A stretch of 64,000 nt of DNA, taken from the NCBI RefSeq assembly GCF_003259615.1, contig NZ_QLLR01000021.1, positions 1-64,000 on the forward strand, given 5' to 3'. The stretch comes from Pedobacter cryoconitis (GTDB lineage: Bacteria; Bacteroidota; Bacteroidia; Sphingobacteriales; Sphingobacteriaceae). Under the pieces are notes generated by a model that was given only the letters and a program-made list of their open reading frames with translations, was not told where the DNA came from and did not search any database. Made by a program: the position numbers and the translations under genes. This document shows positions 53,512 through 62,349 of this stretch, in pieces (within the stretch, counting starts at the first letter, position 1; each line of letters begins with the position of its first letter).

Positions 53512-54786
53512 CTATTTTTTCTTTGCTGCCGCTGTTTTACCAGTGGTTGCAGGTTTTGCTTTTTTAGCAGGTTCATCACTTTTGGCTGCTGTTTTAGGTT
53601 TCGCCGAGCTCGTTGTTTTAGGCTTCGCTGAACTTTCTTTTTTAGGCTTCGCTGAACTTTCTGTTGCAGGCTTTGCTGAATTTTCTGTTGCAGACTTTAC
53701 TGAGCTTTTCGGTTTAGTTTTCACTGAACTTTCTATTGAACTTTCTGTTGCAGGTTTCGCCGAACTTTCTTTTTTAGGCTTCGCCGGACCTACCGCTTCA
53801 GCCGAAACTGCTTTTCCAGGCTTAACAACACCAGTTAAAGGTTTTCCGGCAATAGCCGATCTCAAATATTCGCCCCAAGTTAAGTTATCCTGACCATCAA
53901 CCTGCGCTTTTGCTCTTTCTATCGCATATTTAGCCGAATGTTCTACTACCCAGTCAAAATTTTCCTGGCCCACACTGGCAATATCTGCATCAGGTGCAGG
54001 GTTGCAGAAATCAATAGCATAAGGGATTCCATCGCGCACGGCAAATTCTACCGTGTTAAAATCATACCCTAAATACTCATTTAGCTTTATCACATAATCA
54101 TGAATAGTCTTTATCAGTTTTTCGTTAACAGCCTTTTCATCTACCGCATATCTTAAATGTGCAGGATTACGCGGCTCATATTGCATGATGCGCACATATT
54201 TTCCTCCGATACAATAACATCTGAAATACTCGTCAAACTCAATTTCCTCCTGCAGCATCATCACATGCTGATTCGTCTGGCTATGCTTATCAAAAAATTC
54301 TTCTTTGTTATTTAACTTATAAACTTCTTTCCAGCCTCCGCCGTCAAAAGGTTTCATATAGGCAGGAAAACCCGTGTATTCAAAAATATTATCCCAATCA
54401 AAAGGAAAAGCCAGGTTGCTGAAAGAATTTTCATTCGTATCATCTGGTCTTGCATGAGAAGGAATCAACGCCGTTTTAGGTACAGGTATCCCTAATTTGA
54501 GAGCCAGTGCATTGTTAAAAAACTTTTCATCAGCACTCCACCAAAAAGGATTGTTGATTACTGCTGTTCCCGTAATCGCTGCATTTTTCAGCAATGCTCT
54601 GTAAAAAGGAACATCCTGAGAAATCCGGTCAATAATTACAGCGTAGCCTAACGGTTCGGCTTGAAATATCTTATCAATATTGACAAATTCCGCCTGGAAA
54701 TCTTTGCCTCCTAATTCATTTACACGTTTCACGAAGGCTTCAGGAAATGATCGTTCCTGTCCGAATAAGATGCCAATTTTCTTCAT
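53512..54786 (-). CDS. RimK-like ATP-grasp ligase with a Lys/Ser/Ala/Pro repeat tail
   Basis: The 424-residue protein has an ATP-grasp core in residues 1-320: a PAYMKPFDGGGWKEVYK ATP-binding loop, LQEEIEFDEYFRCYCIGGKYVRI, and the C-terminal metal site IPYAIDFCNPAPDAD. The last 104 residues (321-424) are low-complexity and very basic, built of 8-residue ESSAKPxx units, and end in KKK. Such a histone-H1-like tail is not part of the family core. It may bind DNA or polyanions, or be a substrate of the cluster's own ligases. The gene is followed after 21 bases by the GCS2 gene. Confidence 0.85.
   Translation of the reverse strand: MKKIGILFGQERSFPEAFVKRVNELGGKDFQAEFVNIDKIFQAEPLGYAVIIDRISQDVPFYRALLKNAAITGTAVINNPFWWSADEKFFNNALALKLGIPVPKTALIPSHARPDDTNENSFSNLAFPFDWDNIFEYTGFPAYMKPFDGGGWKEVYKLNNKEEFFDKHSQTNQHVMMLQEEIEFDEYFRCYCIGGKYVRIMQYEPRNPAHLRYAVDEKAVNEKLIKTIHDYVIKLNEYLGYDFNTVEFAVRDGIPYAIDFCNPAPDADIASVGQENFDWVVEHSAKYAIERAKAQVDGQDNLTWGEYLRSAIAGKPLTGVVKPGKAVSAEAVGPAKPKKESSAKPATESSIESSVKTKPKSSVKSATENSAKPATESSAKPKKESSAKPKTTSSAKPKTAAKSDEPAKKAKPATTGKTAAAKKK
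53581..53784 (-). repeat. 24-bp coding repeats for the ESSAKPxx tail
   Basis: On the plus strand a unit like AGGCTTCGCTGAACTTTCT recurs with a 24-base period and a few longer spacers across about 200 bases. It encodes AKPKKESS, AKPATESS and AKPKTTSS-type units. Such tracts can gain or lose units by slippage. Confidence 0.75.
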
Positions 54787-54825
54787 AGATTTTTATAATT
54801 AGGTAAGCGCTTTTTTATGATTTTG

Positions 54826-55569
54826 TTATATTCTTGCTAAATAATCCGGGAACATCTGTCGCCATACTGGCCAGTCATGGTCCGCATCAGGTCTGATGTC
54901 CAGCCAATGGTTTATGTTTTTCTGCTGAAGGATGCCTGATAAACGTTCATTAAAAGGCCGGCAAATATCACGGTCTGCGGTGCCCAGTATAATATTGATG
55001 TTCCAGAGGTCAGGGGCCTGATCATTCGGAAGAAAATCAACAGGGTTATTGTAATAAATATCCAGGTTATAAAAACCATCTGTCTGCGGTGTAATATCAA
55101 ACGTTCCGCTCATGCTGAACAGATGACTCACTAAAGAAGGATGTTTGAAGGCGAAATTGGCCGCATGATAACCACCAAAACTACAACCAGCCACAACTAC
55201 TTTTTGATAACCTGTTTCCTGAACTGCCATTGGGAAAAGCTCTTCAACCAGCATTTTATCATACCAGGAATGGTTATGTGCACGATCTGCCGGAGAAATA
55301 TCTTTATTATACCAGCTCATTGCATCGATACTATCCGGACAATATATTTTGATTTTCCCCTGCTCAATCAGGTGTTGTACCGAAGCAATCAGACCGAAAT
55401 CTTTTGTTTCATAATAACGGCCTTTACTTGTTGGGAAAAGCAGGACTGGCTGGCCGCTATGGCCATAAATCAGAAGTTCTATCTCGCCGCTCAAATTGGG
55501 GCTGTACCATTTCTTATATTCTTCTTTCACGCCTTTCCGATTAGTATATTGAAGATATGTAAAACTCAT
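54826..55569 (-). CDS. Esterase-like alpha/beta hydrolase of the amidoligase cluster
   Basis: The 247-residue protein belongs to the PF00756-type esterase family. Its nucleophile is the Ser in VVAGCSFGGYHAANFA (GxSxGG form); a C-terminal DADHDWPVWRQ supplies the His. No signal peptide is evident. It starts the minus-strand cluster, 39 bases before the RimK-like gene, and is divergent from a second esterase. The substrate is unknown. Confidence 0.82.
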   Translation of the reverse strand: MSFTYLQYTNRKGVKEEYKKWYSPNLSGEIELLIYGHSGQPVLLFPTSKGRYYETKDFGLIASVQHLIEQGKIKIYCPDSIDAMSWYNKDISPADRAHNHSWYDKMLVEELFPMAVQETGYQKVVVAGCSFGGYHAANFAFKHPSLVSHLFSMSGTFDITPQTDGFYNLDIYYNNPVDFLPNDQAPDLWNINIILGTADRDICRPFNERLSGILQQKNINHWLDIRPDADHDWPVWRQMFPDYLARI

Positions 55570-55755
55570 TCAAACCCAAAAGGTTTTGCCAATTTATTCT
55601 TATCCGGTATCGATTCATTAAAGCTGTATAAGTTTTAGTATAAAAACATCAACTGAATGGAATTAGCTTGCTTTTACACTCAAAAAAATAGATAAATTAT
55701 TTACGGAGATTGTTAAATTTGCAGGGAATTTGTGAGAAAGGGAATTCGTTGAATT

Positions 55756-56577
55756 ATGTATAATACTAAGTCTGTTCTTGGGTTAACACCCGTCATCTGT
55801 CAATTGGAGTCTGTTCACTTACAGCGTATAGTGGAAATAGAATTATTTTATCCTTCGGGTTTGCTGGGCAATGAAAAGTTGAATTTATTACTGTTAAACG
55901 ATGGGCAGGATGCAGCAGGACTAAACCTGCAGGAGACGCTGAGCAGCCTGTATGAAGACAAGAAAATTGAACCCGTTGTTGTGGCTGCAATTAAAGCTTC
56001 CGCAGATCGTCTCCAGGAATATGGTGTTGCCGGTGTTCTTGACTTTGCAGCAAGAGGCAGCAAGGCTGACGCATATTCCAAATTCATTACGCTTGAATTA
56101 ATGCCGTTCCTGGAAAATGAAACAGGAATGCCTTTTCTTGGCAAACGTGCATTCGCAGGATGTTCATTAGGCGGACTGACAGCTTTTGATATTGTCTGGA
56201 AAAACGATACTTTTTTTGATATTGCCGGAGTTTTCTCTGGTTCTTTCTGGTGGAGGAAAAAAGACCTGAAAGATGGCTATACCGATGATGACCGGATTAT
56301 GCACCAGGTGATCAGGGATACAGAAGGACAACCTGCGGTGAAGTTTTGGCTGATGACCGGAACAGAGGATGAAACCGCTGACCGTAACCGTAATTTTATC
56401 ATTGACTCTATTGATGATACCATTGATATTATCAAAGAATTAACCAAAAAAGGTTATAAAAGACAAGATGATATTTTTTACTATGAAATGGTAGGGGGAA
56501 AGCACAACGTTGCAACATGGGGTAAAGCATTACCATCGTTTTTATGCTGGGCATTTCCAAGGAAAACATTTTTATAA
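55756..56577 (+). CDS. Second esterase-like alpha/beta hydrolase, divergent from the cluster
   Basis: The 273-residue protein has the same fold as the previous gene, with the nucleophile Ser in AFAGCSLGGLTAFDIVW and a C-terminal GKHNVATWGKALP holding the His. A TAAATTTG box at 55714-55721 lies 34 bases upstream of the ATG, although without a clear TTG partner. The two esterases face away from one intergenic region, so they probably share regulation and may act on the product of the ligases. Confidence 0.8.
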   Translation: MYNTKSVLGLTPVICQLESVHLQRIVEIELFYPSGLLGNEKLNLLLLNDGQDAAGLNLQETLSSLYEDKKIEPVVVAAIKASADRLQEYGVAGVLDFAARGSKADAYSKFITLELMPFLENETGMPFLGKRAFAGCSLGGLTAFDIVWKNDTFFDIAGVFSGSFWWRKKDLKDGYTDDDRIMHQVIRDTEGQPAVKFWLMTGTEDETADRNRNFIIDSIDDTIDIIKELTKKGYKRQDDIFYYEMVGGKHNVATWGKALPSFLCWAFPRKTFL

Positions 56578-56638
56578 TACAGCTTAAAAATTTTTACAGT
56601 AGCTGATTTTGATCTTGCAGCCCTATAGCATAAAGGTC

Positions 56639-57310
56639 TTACAGCACATCACTTAAAGCCTGAATCTGATCAGAAGGATGTGTAAATATCCCTTTCTGGT
56701 CATTTAAAGACTGTGCAACCATCACTTTTGCCACAGCGCCTACTTTAATACTCCTGTACTTTCTCCATTTACCCACCAAAAGTGGGTTGATAATGTGCAT
56801 CAGCTTGTTCATCATACTTTCCCCGAAGCGTTTTTGTGACCTTTCCCCGTCCAGTAAAGAAGGGCGGTAGATATGGATACTCTTGAACGGAATCGCTTTC
56901 AGATCGCGTTCTACTTCTCCTTTTGTTCTGTTATAAAAAAAAGAAGAGGTTTCGTCCGCGCCCATGGCAGAAACTAGATGATAACTTTCTGCACCATTTT
57001 TAAGTGCTATCCGGGCGACATCCAGTGGATATTGATAGTCTATCTGACGATATTGCTGCTGATCAGGAGTCTGGCTTTTGGTTGTGCCAAGGCAGCAGAA
57101 CACTGCATTTCCTTTAATGTCTGCCGCAAACGTATTAAGGCGGTCAAAATCTATTACCAGTTGATTTAACTTAGGATGCTGTATCGTTAATTTCTTGCGG
57201 ACCAGTACCAGCACCTCCGTATAATGTATATCATCTAATAAGTCCTGTAATAAACTCCGGCCTATAGATCCGCTTGCACCAACCAGTATTGCTTTCCTAT
57301 GTTCTGTCAT
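56639..57310 (-). CDS. NAD(P)-binding Rossmann oxidoreductase-like protein
   Basis: The 223-residue protein has an N-terminal Rossmann motif ILVGASGSIGRSLLQDL (GxSGxxG) and an atypical short-chain dehydrogenase fold with YHLVSAMGADETSSFFYNRTKGEVE, the YNRTK part being the active-site Tyr-Lys pair. It is similar to HTATIP2/YbjT-like proteins. The substrate is unknown. Confidence 0.82.
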   Translation of the reverse strand: MTEHRKAILVGASGSIGRSLLQDLLDDIHYTEVLVLVRKKLTIQHPKLNQLVIDFDRLNTFAADIKGNAVFCCLGTTKSQTPDQQQYRQIDYQYPLDVARIALKNGAESYHLVSAMGADETSSFFYNRTKGEVERDLKAIPFKSIHIYRPSLLDGERSQKRFGESMMNKLMHIINPLLVGKWRKYRSIKVGAVAKVMVAQSLNDQKGIFTHPSDQIQALSDVL

Positions 57311-57559
57311 AAACGTTATCTTTCAGCTTATTGTTAACTCTTTTTCAGCTGATCATTTCTGCGCAGCTGCTCAATCTTTAAAGATCACTTTTTCTGTTAA
57401 AAAACAGGTAATATCAATTTCTTTCTTTGTAGATCAGACAGTTTTGTTACACAATCATCTTTGAATAAGATGAAAAGAAATTTAGCGCCGGGATTGCTTT
57501 TTATGCGAAATATATTGACATAGTCCTAGTTGATAGGCTGATATATCAATTATTTACGT

Positions 57560-57567
57560 TATCTTTG
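57560..57567 (+). promoter_or_regulatory. -7 promoter box of typA
   Basis: TATCTTTG fits TAnnTTTG and lies 22 bases before the ATG, but no TTG is at the usual distance (the nearest is 27 bases away), so the -33 element is weak or different. Confidence 0.4.
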
Positions 57568-57589
57568 CGCCAAAATTTAGGCGCATTTT

Positions 57590-59392
57590 ATGCAAAAAAT
57601 AAGAAACATAGCTATTATAGCACACGTTGACCACGGTAAAACTACATTGGTTGATAAGATTTTACACACTTGTTCTATTTTTCGTGACAACGAGCAAACA
57701 GGTGACTTAATACTTGACAATAACGACCTGGAAAGAGAACGTGGTATTACGATCGTTTCCAAAAACGTTTCAGTAATGTACAAGGATATTAAAATTAATA
57801 TCATTGATACACCTGGTCACGCCGATTTCGGTGGTGAAGTTGAACGTGTATTAAAAATGGCTGATGGTGTATTGTTGTTATGCGATGCGTTTGAAGGTGC
57901 AATGCCTCAAACTCGTTTCGTAACTCAAAAAGCTTTGGCTTTAGGTTTGAAACCTATTGTTGTTGTAAATAAAGTAGACAAAGAAAACTGTCGTCCTGAA
58001 GAGGTTTATGAGCAGATTTTCGAATTGTTCTTTAACCTTGAAGCTACAGAAGATCAGTTGGATTTCCCTGTAATCTACGGTTCATCTAAACAAGGATGGA
58101 TGAGTACTGATTACACTAAACCAACTACAGATATTTTCCCTTTATTAGATGCAGTTGTTGCTAACATTCCAGCTCCACCACTAATTGAAGGAACTTTACA
58201 AATGCAGATCACTTCGTTAGATTATTCATCTTTCGTAGGTCGTATCGCAGTTGGACGTGTTCACCGCGGATCAATTAAAGAAAACCAACCGGTTACTTTA
58301 ATCAAACGTGATGGTAAAATGGTAAAATCAAGAGTAAAAGAATTATACACTTTCGAAGGATTAGGTAAAATTCGTACTACTGAAGTAAGTTCAGGTGATA
58401 TTTGCGCAGTTGTAGGTATTGATGGATTTGACATCGGTGATACTATTGCTGATTTTGAAGCTCCTGAGCAATTACCAGTTATCAAAATTGATGAGCCGAC
58501 TATGAACATGCTGTTCACAATCAACAACTCACCATTTTTCGGTAAAGAAGGTAAATTTGTTACTTCTCAACGTATCAAAGAACGTTTGTACAAAGAGATG
58601 GAGAAAAACCTTGCCTTGAAAGTTGTAGAAACTGAATCACCTGATGCTTATTTAGTATACGGTAGAGGTATTCTGCATTTATCAGTATTAATCGAGACTA
58701 TGCGTCGCGAAGGGTACGAAATTCAGGTAGGACAACCACAGGTAATTATCAAAGAAATTGATGGTAAGAAATGTGAGCCGGTTGAAACACTGATCGTTGA
58801 CGTTCCGGGTGAAGTTGCTGGTAAAGTAATTGAGCTGGTTACACAACGTAAAGGTGAACTGTTGATCATGGAGCCAAAAGGTGATTTACAACATTTAGAG
58901 TTTGAAATCCCTGCACGTGGTATCATTGGATTAAGAAATAACGTATTAACTGCTACAGGTGGTGAAGCGATTATGGCTCACCGTTTCAAAGCTTATGAGC
59001 CTTGGAAAGGTACTATTCCTGGAAGATTGAATGGTGTATTGGTTTCTATGGAAAAAGGAAGCACAACGGCTTATTCAATTGATAAATTACAGGATCGTGG
59101 TCGTTTCTTCGTTGATCCGGGTGTTGATGTTTATGAAGGTCAGATTATGGGTGAGCACATCCGTGATAATGATTTAGTAGTAAACATTGTTAAAGGAAAA
59201 GCTTTAACTAACATGCGTGCATCAGGTACAGATGATAGTAACCGTATTGCTCCGGCAATTAAGTTCTCTCTGGAAGAAGCAATGGAATACATCCAGGCTG
59301 ATGAGTACATTGAAATCACTCCGTTAAGTATGCGTTTACGTAAAATTCACTTAACTGAAGCTGAACGTAAAATAAAAGGTAAAAACTTCTAA
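57590..59392 (+). CDS. typA: Ribosome-associated GTPase TypA/BipA
   Basis: The 600-residue GTPase has G1 AHVDHGKTTLVDK near the N-terminus, then RGITI, DTPGHADFGGEV and VVNKVDKE as the other G motifs. EF-G-like domains follow, and the C-terminus is the TypA-specific domain with RGIIGLRNNVLTATGGEAIM. It acts in ribosome assembly and stress growth. The length is typical. Confidence 0.96.
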   Translation: MQKIRNIAIIAHVDHGKTTLVDKILHTCSIFRDNEQTGDLILDNNDLERERGITIVSKNVSVMYKDIKINIIDTPGHADFGGEVERVLKMADGVLLLCDAFEGAMPQTRFVTQKALALGLKPIVVVNKVDKENCRPEEVYEQIFELFFNLEATEDQLDFPVIYGSSKQGWMSTDYTKPTTDIFPLLDAVVANIPAPPLIEGTLQMQITSLDYSSFVGRIAVGRVHRGSIKENQPVTLIKRDGKMVKSRVKELYTFEGLGKIRTTEVSSGDICAVVGIDGFDIGDTIADFEAPEQLPVIKIDEPTMNMLFTINNSPFFGKEGKFVTSQRIKERLYKEMEKNLALKVVETESPDAYLVYGRGILHLSVLIETMRREGYEIQVGQPQVIIKEIDGKKCEPVETLIVDVPGEVAGKVIELVTQRKGELLIMEPKGDLQHLEFEIPARGIIGLRNNVLTATGGEAIMAHRFKAYEPWKGTIPGRLNGVLVSMEKGSTTAYSIDKLQDRGRFFVDPGVDVYEGQIMGEHIRDNDLVVNIVKGKALTNMRASGTDDSNRIAPAIKFSLEEAMEYIQADEYIEITPLSMRLRKIHLTEAERKIKGKNF

Positions 59393-59412
59393 GACCTTAT
59401 AAATTGAGTATG

Positions 59413-59445
59413 AATCCCGTAAGTATTTGCTTACGGGATTTTTTG
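59413..59445 (+). terminator. Terminator of typA
   Basis: AATCCCGTAAG (59413-59423) and CTTACGGGATT (59430-59440) form a perfect 11-bp stem with a six-base loop, followed by T residues. It lies 20 bases past the stop. Confidence 0.88.
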
Positions 59446-59458
59446 TTTTAAGCCTATT

Positions 59459-59492
59459 TTGAGATCGTTTAAAACAAAGTTTCTTAGTTTTG
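59459..59492 (+). promoter_or_regulatory. Promoter of the SDR gene
   Basis: TTG (59459-59461) and TAGTTTTG (59485-59492) are 23 bases apart, at the upper end of the Bacteroidota range. The -7 box ends 19 bases before the ATG. Confidence 0.5.
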
Positions 59493-59511
59493 TAGCTCAA
59501 TAAATTATATC

Positions 59512-60228
59512 ATGGAATCATTAAAAGGAAAAAATGCACTGATTACAGGTGCTGGTAAAGGAATTGGTCGTGCTTTGGCGATTGCCCTTGCGCAAGAAGG
59601 GGTGAATGTGGGGCTGATTGCAAGAACAGAAGCTGACTTGCAGAATGTAGCGGAAGAACTAAAATCTTTTAATGTTCATGTCGCTATCGCAACTGCGGAT
59701 GTCGCTTCCATAGACTCTGTGAATACTGCTGTAGCAAAAGTAAAAACTGATTTAGGGGCTATAGATATTCTGATCAACAATGCTGGTATCAGCTCTTTTG
59801 GTTCCTTTATGGAATTAGAGCCAGCCAGATGGGAAGAGATTGTAAAAGTTAACCTGTTCGGTGCTTATTACGTAACCCGTGCCGTTCTGCCAGAAATGAT
59901 AGACCGTAAAACCGGCGACATCGTGAATATTTCTTCTACAGCAGGTCAGCGTGGTGCTGCGGTAACCAGTGCTTATAGCGCTTCTAAATTTGCATTAATT
60001 GGTCTTTCTGAATCTCTGATGCAAGAAGTCCGCAAACATAATATCCGTGTAACTACTTTAACGCCAAGCACAGTGGCTACAGATATGGCGAAAGACCTGA
60101 AGCTTACTGACGGAAATCCTGACAAAGTAATGCAACCTGAAGATCTTGCAGAATTAGTGGTAAGTCAATTGAAATTAAACCGCAGAGTTTTTGTGAAAGA
60201 GGCGGGGCTTTGGTCTACAAATCCATAA
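59512..60228 (+). CDS. Short-chain dehydrogenase/3-ketoacyl reductase-like
   Basis: The 238-residue SDR has a cofactor loop ITGAGKGIGRALAIALAQEG (TGxxxGIG), the NNAG motif in DILINNAGISSFG, and the active-site YSASKFALIGL with Tyr and Lys, preceded by VNISSTAGQ with the Ser. It reduces or oxidises a ketone/alcohol with NAD(P). FabG-like or other ketoreductases are possible; the substrate is open. Confidence 0.88.
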   Translation: MESLKGKNALITGAGKGIGRALAIALAQEGVNVGLIARTEADLQNVAEELKSFNVHVAIATADVASIDSVNTAVAKVKTDLGAIDILINNAGISSFGSFMELEPARWEEIVKVNLFGAYYVTRAVLPEMIDRKTGDIVNISSTAGQRGAAVTSAYSASKFALIGLSESLMQEVRKHNIRVTTLTPSTVATDMAKDLKLTDGNPDKVMQPEDLAELVVSQLKLNRRVFVKEAGLWSTNP

Positions 60229-60256
60229 TACAAACTCATACTATAAGTTCTATGAT

Positions 60257-61477
60257 ATGAAACGGATTCTCTACTGGCTTGCGGCGGTAACTTTAGTTAT
60301 TGTGCTCCTTTTTGTGGTACTGTTCACCTGGCGGCCTGAACTGGTGCGGGTTTTACGCTACCAATCTCCCGATGCCAATACTTATAAAATATTCCCGCAA
60401 GCCATTATCCAGCCCTCAGACGCTGCTTTTCATTTTGTAAAAGCAGCAGCTAACCGGGACGACCTTGATACTATCCAGGTGCTGAACTGGAAAAATGAAT
60501 CCGTACCCTTCACCACCTATCTGAAAGACGGGAAAGCGAATCTCTTTATGGTTATCAGAAATGATACTATTATCTATCAGAAATTTGCCCCCGGTTATAG
60601 TGATACCACGCTGACTACACTTTTCTCAGTCGCCAAAACAATGGTTTCTATGCTGACTGGCGAAGCATTAGCATCAGGCAAGATTAAAAACCTCGACGAT
60701 CACCTTACTCAGTACGTTCCTGAGCTGAAAAATAATCCCGCATTCAATCAGATCACGCTGAGAAACCTGTTGGAAATGAAATCCGGTTTAGAATTCAAGG
60801 ATGTTTACGGAGGGATAATAGCTGCTTTCTTATCAGATGAGGCAAAATACTATTATACTGAGGATATCAAAAAAGAACTGCTTCAGGTAAAGCTGGCAAA
60901 CAAACCCGGCACTGTCTGGAAATATAAAAGTATAGATGCTTTCCTGTTAACCTGGGCACTGGAAAATGCAACAGGTCAGAAAGCTGCCACCTACTTTCAG
61001 GATGAAATCTGGAAGAAAATAGGGACTGCCTATCCGGCAAGTTTCGGGTTAGACCATCCAGACGGATTCGCTAACACAGCCAGCAGATTTCAGTCAACCG
61101 CTATAGATTTAGCTAAACTCGGCCGTCTCTACCTGAATAAAGGACGTTATAATGGAAACCAGGTGATTCCTGAGCAATGGGTTAATCAATCTGTCAATCT
61201 GGGAAAGGAAGAAACTCCTGCAAACGCTAAAGGCTGGCAGAAATCGGCTCATCACTACTTATGGTGGGTTCCGCAACAAGGTGTGACCGGAGATTACGCT
61301 GCAGAAGGAATGAGAGGACAAAGACTGTACATTGATCCTTTGACCCATACGATCATTGTTCAATTTTCGGAAAAAGGGGCAGGGGGCTATCCTTTCAGAA
61401 AGGTCAGTCGTTATCTATCGGGCTTGCCCTTTACTTATCCGAAGAACCCACCTTTAGAATCAGCGATCAGTCAATAG
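60257..61477 (+). CDS. Serine hydrolase of the beta-lactamase/class C type
   Basis: The 406-residue protein has one N-terminal membrane anchor or signal (YWLAAVTLVIVLLFVVLF) and the penicillin-binding-like active-site motif FSVAKTMVSML with Ser and Lys (SxxK). A YKSIDAFLLTWALE segment carries the second motif Tyr region. It likely acts in the periplasm on peptides or esters. The C-terminal part is shorter than in true beta-lactamases, and no antibiotic role is implied. Confidence 0.85.
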   Translation: MKRILYWLAAVTLVIVLLFVVLFTWRPELVRVLRYQSPDANTYKIFPQAIIQPSDAAFHFVKAAANRDDLDTIQVLNWKNESVPFTTYLKDGKANLFMVIRNDTIIYQKFAPGYSDTTLTTLFSVAKTMVSMLTGEALASGKIKNLDDHLTQYVPELKNNPAFNQITLRNLLEMKSGLEFKDVYGGIIAAFLSDEAKYYYTEDIKKELLQVKLANKPGTVWKYKSIDAFLLTWALENATGQKAATYFQDEIWKKIGTAYPASFGLDHPDGFANTASRFQSTAIDLAKLGRLYLNKGRYNGNQVIPEQWVNQSVNLGKEETPANAKGWQKSAHHYLWWVPQQGVTGDYAAEGMRGQRLYIDPLTHTIIVQFSEKGAGGYPFRKVSRYLSGLPFTYPKNPPLESAISQ

Positions 61478-61578
61478 AAAAGTATAACAATAAAACAGTA
61501 TAGCAGTATAATAATAGAAAAATATAACAATAGAAAAAAAGAATACAGCAATCAGGACTTAATTCTTACCCATGATCC

Positions 61579-62331
61579 TTAATCGTTGGTTTTCTTATGC
61601 TTCACATAATATTGCGTCAGGTTGATTGCGATCCAGAAATGATTAACCAGGTTTGGGATCAATCCGTAATACTTATGAAAAATGCGGAAACGCTCCTTTA
61701 AACTCGCAAAATGTTTCTGTTTCGATATTCCGCCAACCAGATATTTCGCTACATAAAGCTGCGTATTCACAATACTTGATGCTTTTTTCGCAGCCTTAAT
61801 AATCCAGTCAATATCAGAGCTGTATTTATATTTTAAATCATAAGGCTCTGCTAAACTGCGTTTCACATAAATTGCCTGGTGACTAATGCTCATTCCGTGC
61901 TTAAAACTGCGCCAGCTAAAACATTCCGGTGCACGGTGTCTCCTTTGTCCTAAGCTCTGCCAGTTATCATTAAACATTTCTGTTTCCCCATAATAAATAT
62001 CAGCTCCGGGTGCAGTATCAAAAATATCCGTTACCGTTTCAGGCGCATAGATTTCGTCCCCCGAGTTCATGAACAGGATATAATCGCCCGTGGCTAATTT
62101 CAAACCCTTATTCATCGCATCATAAATTCCCTTATCTTTTTCAGAAATAAACTGTGCCAGCCGGGACTTATACTTATAAATTATATCTTTTGTTCCATCC
62201 GTTGAAGCGCCGTCAATCAGGATATATTCAATATTCGGGTACGTCTGATTTAATACCGAAAGCATAGTACGTTCGATATCCCTTACATTATTATATACGA
62301 TGGTAATGACACTAAGCTTTGGCTGCAACAT
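61579..62331 (-). CDS. Glycosyltransferase family 2
   Basis: The 250-residue GT-A enzyme starts KLSVITIVYNNVRDIERTM, has EYILIDGASTDGTKDIIYKY and the nucleotide-sugar region GDYILFMNSGDEIY. Such transferases add a sugar to a growing polysaccharide or glycolipid. The donor and acceptor cannot be told. It is followed upstream by a GT4 gene on the same strand, 18 bases apart, with which it probably works. Confidence 0.9.
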   Translation of the reverse strand: MLQPKLSVITIVYNNVRDIERTMLSVLNQTYPNIEYILIDGASTDGTKDIIYKYKSRLAQFISEKDKGIYDAMNKGLKLATGDYILFMNSGDEIYAPETVTDIFDTAPGADIYYGETEMFNDNWQSLGQRRHRAPECFSWRSFKHGMSISHQAIYVKRSLAEPYDLKYKYSSDIDWIIKAAKKASSIVNTQLYVAKYLVGGISKQKHFASLKERFRIFHKYYGLIPNLVNHFWIAINLTQYYVKHKKTND

Positions 62332-62349
62332 GAAATAAAATATAATTGA

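Noticed and set aside
53543..53893. Plus-strand frame rich in Leu, Phe and Ala with repeats
   Set aside because: It is the reverse of the Lys/Ser repeat tail of the ATP-grasp gene. The repeats belong to that gene.
61478..61578. Low-complexity A-rich stretch with TATAACAA-like motifs
   Set aside because: It shows only loose, short repeats without a fixed period, so I do not call it a repeat array or a regulatory site.
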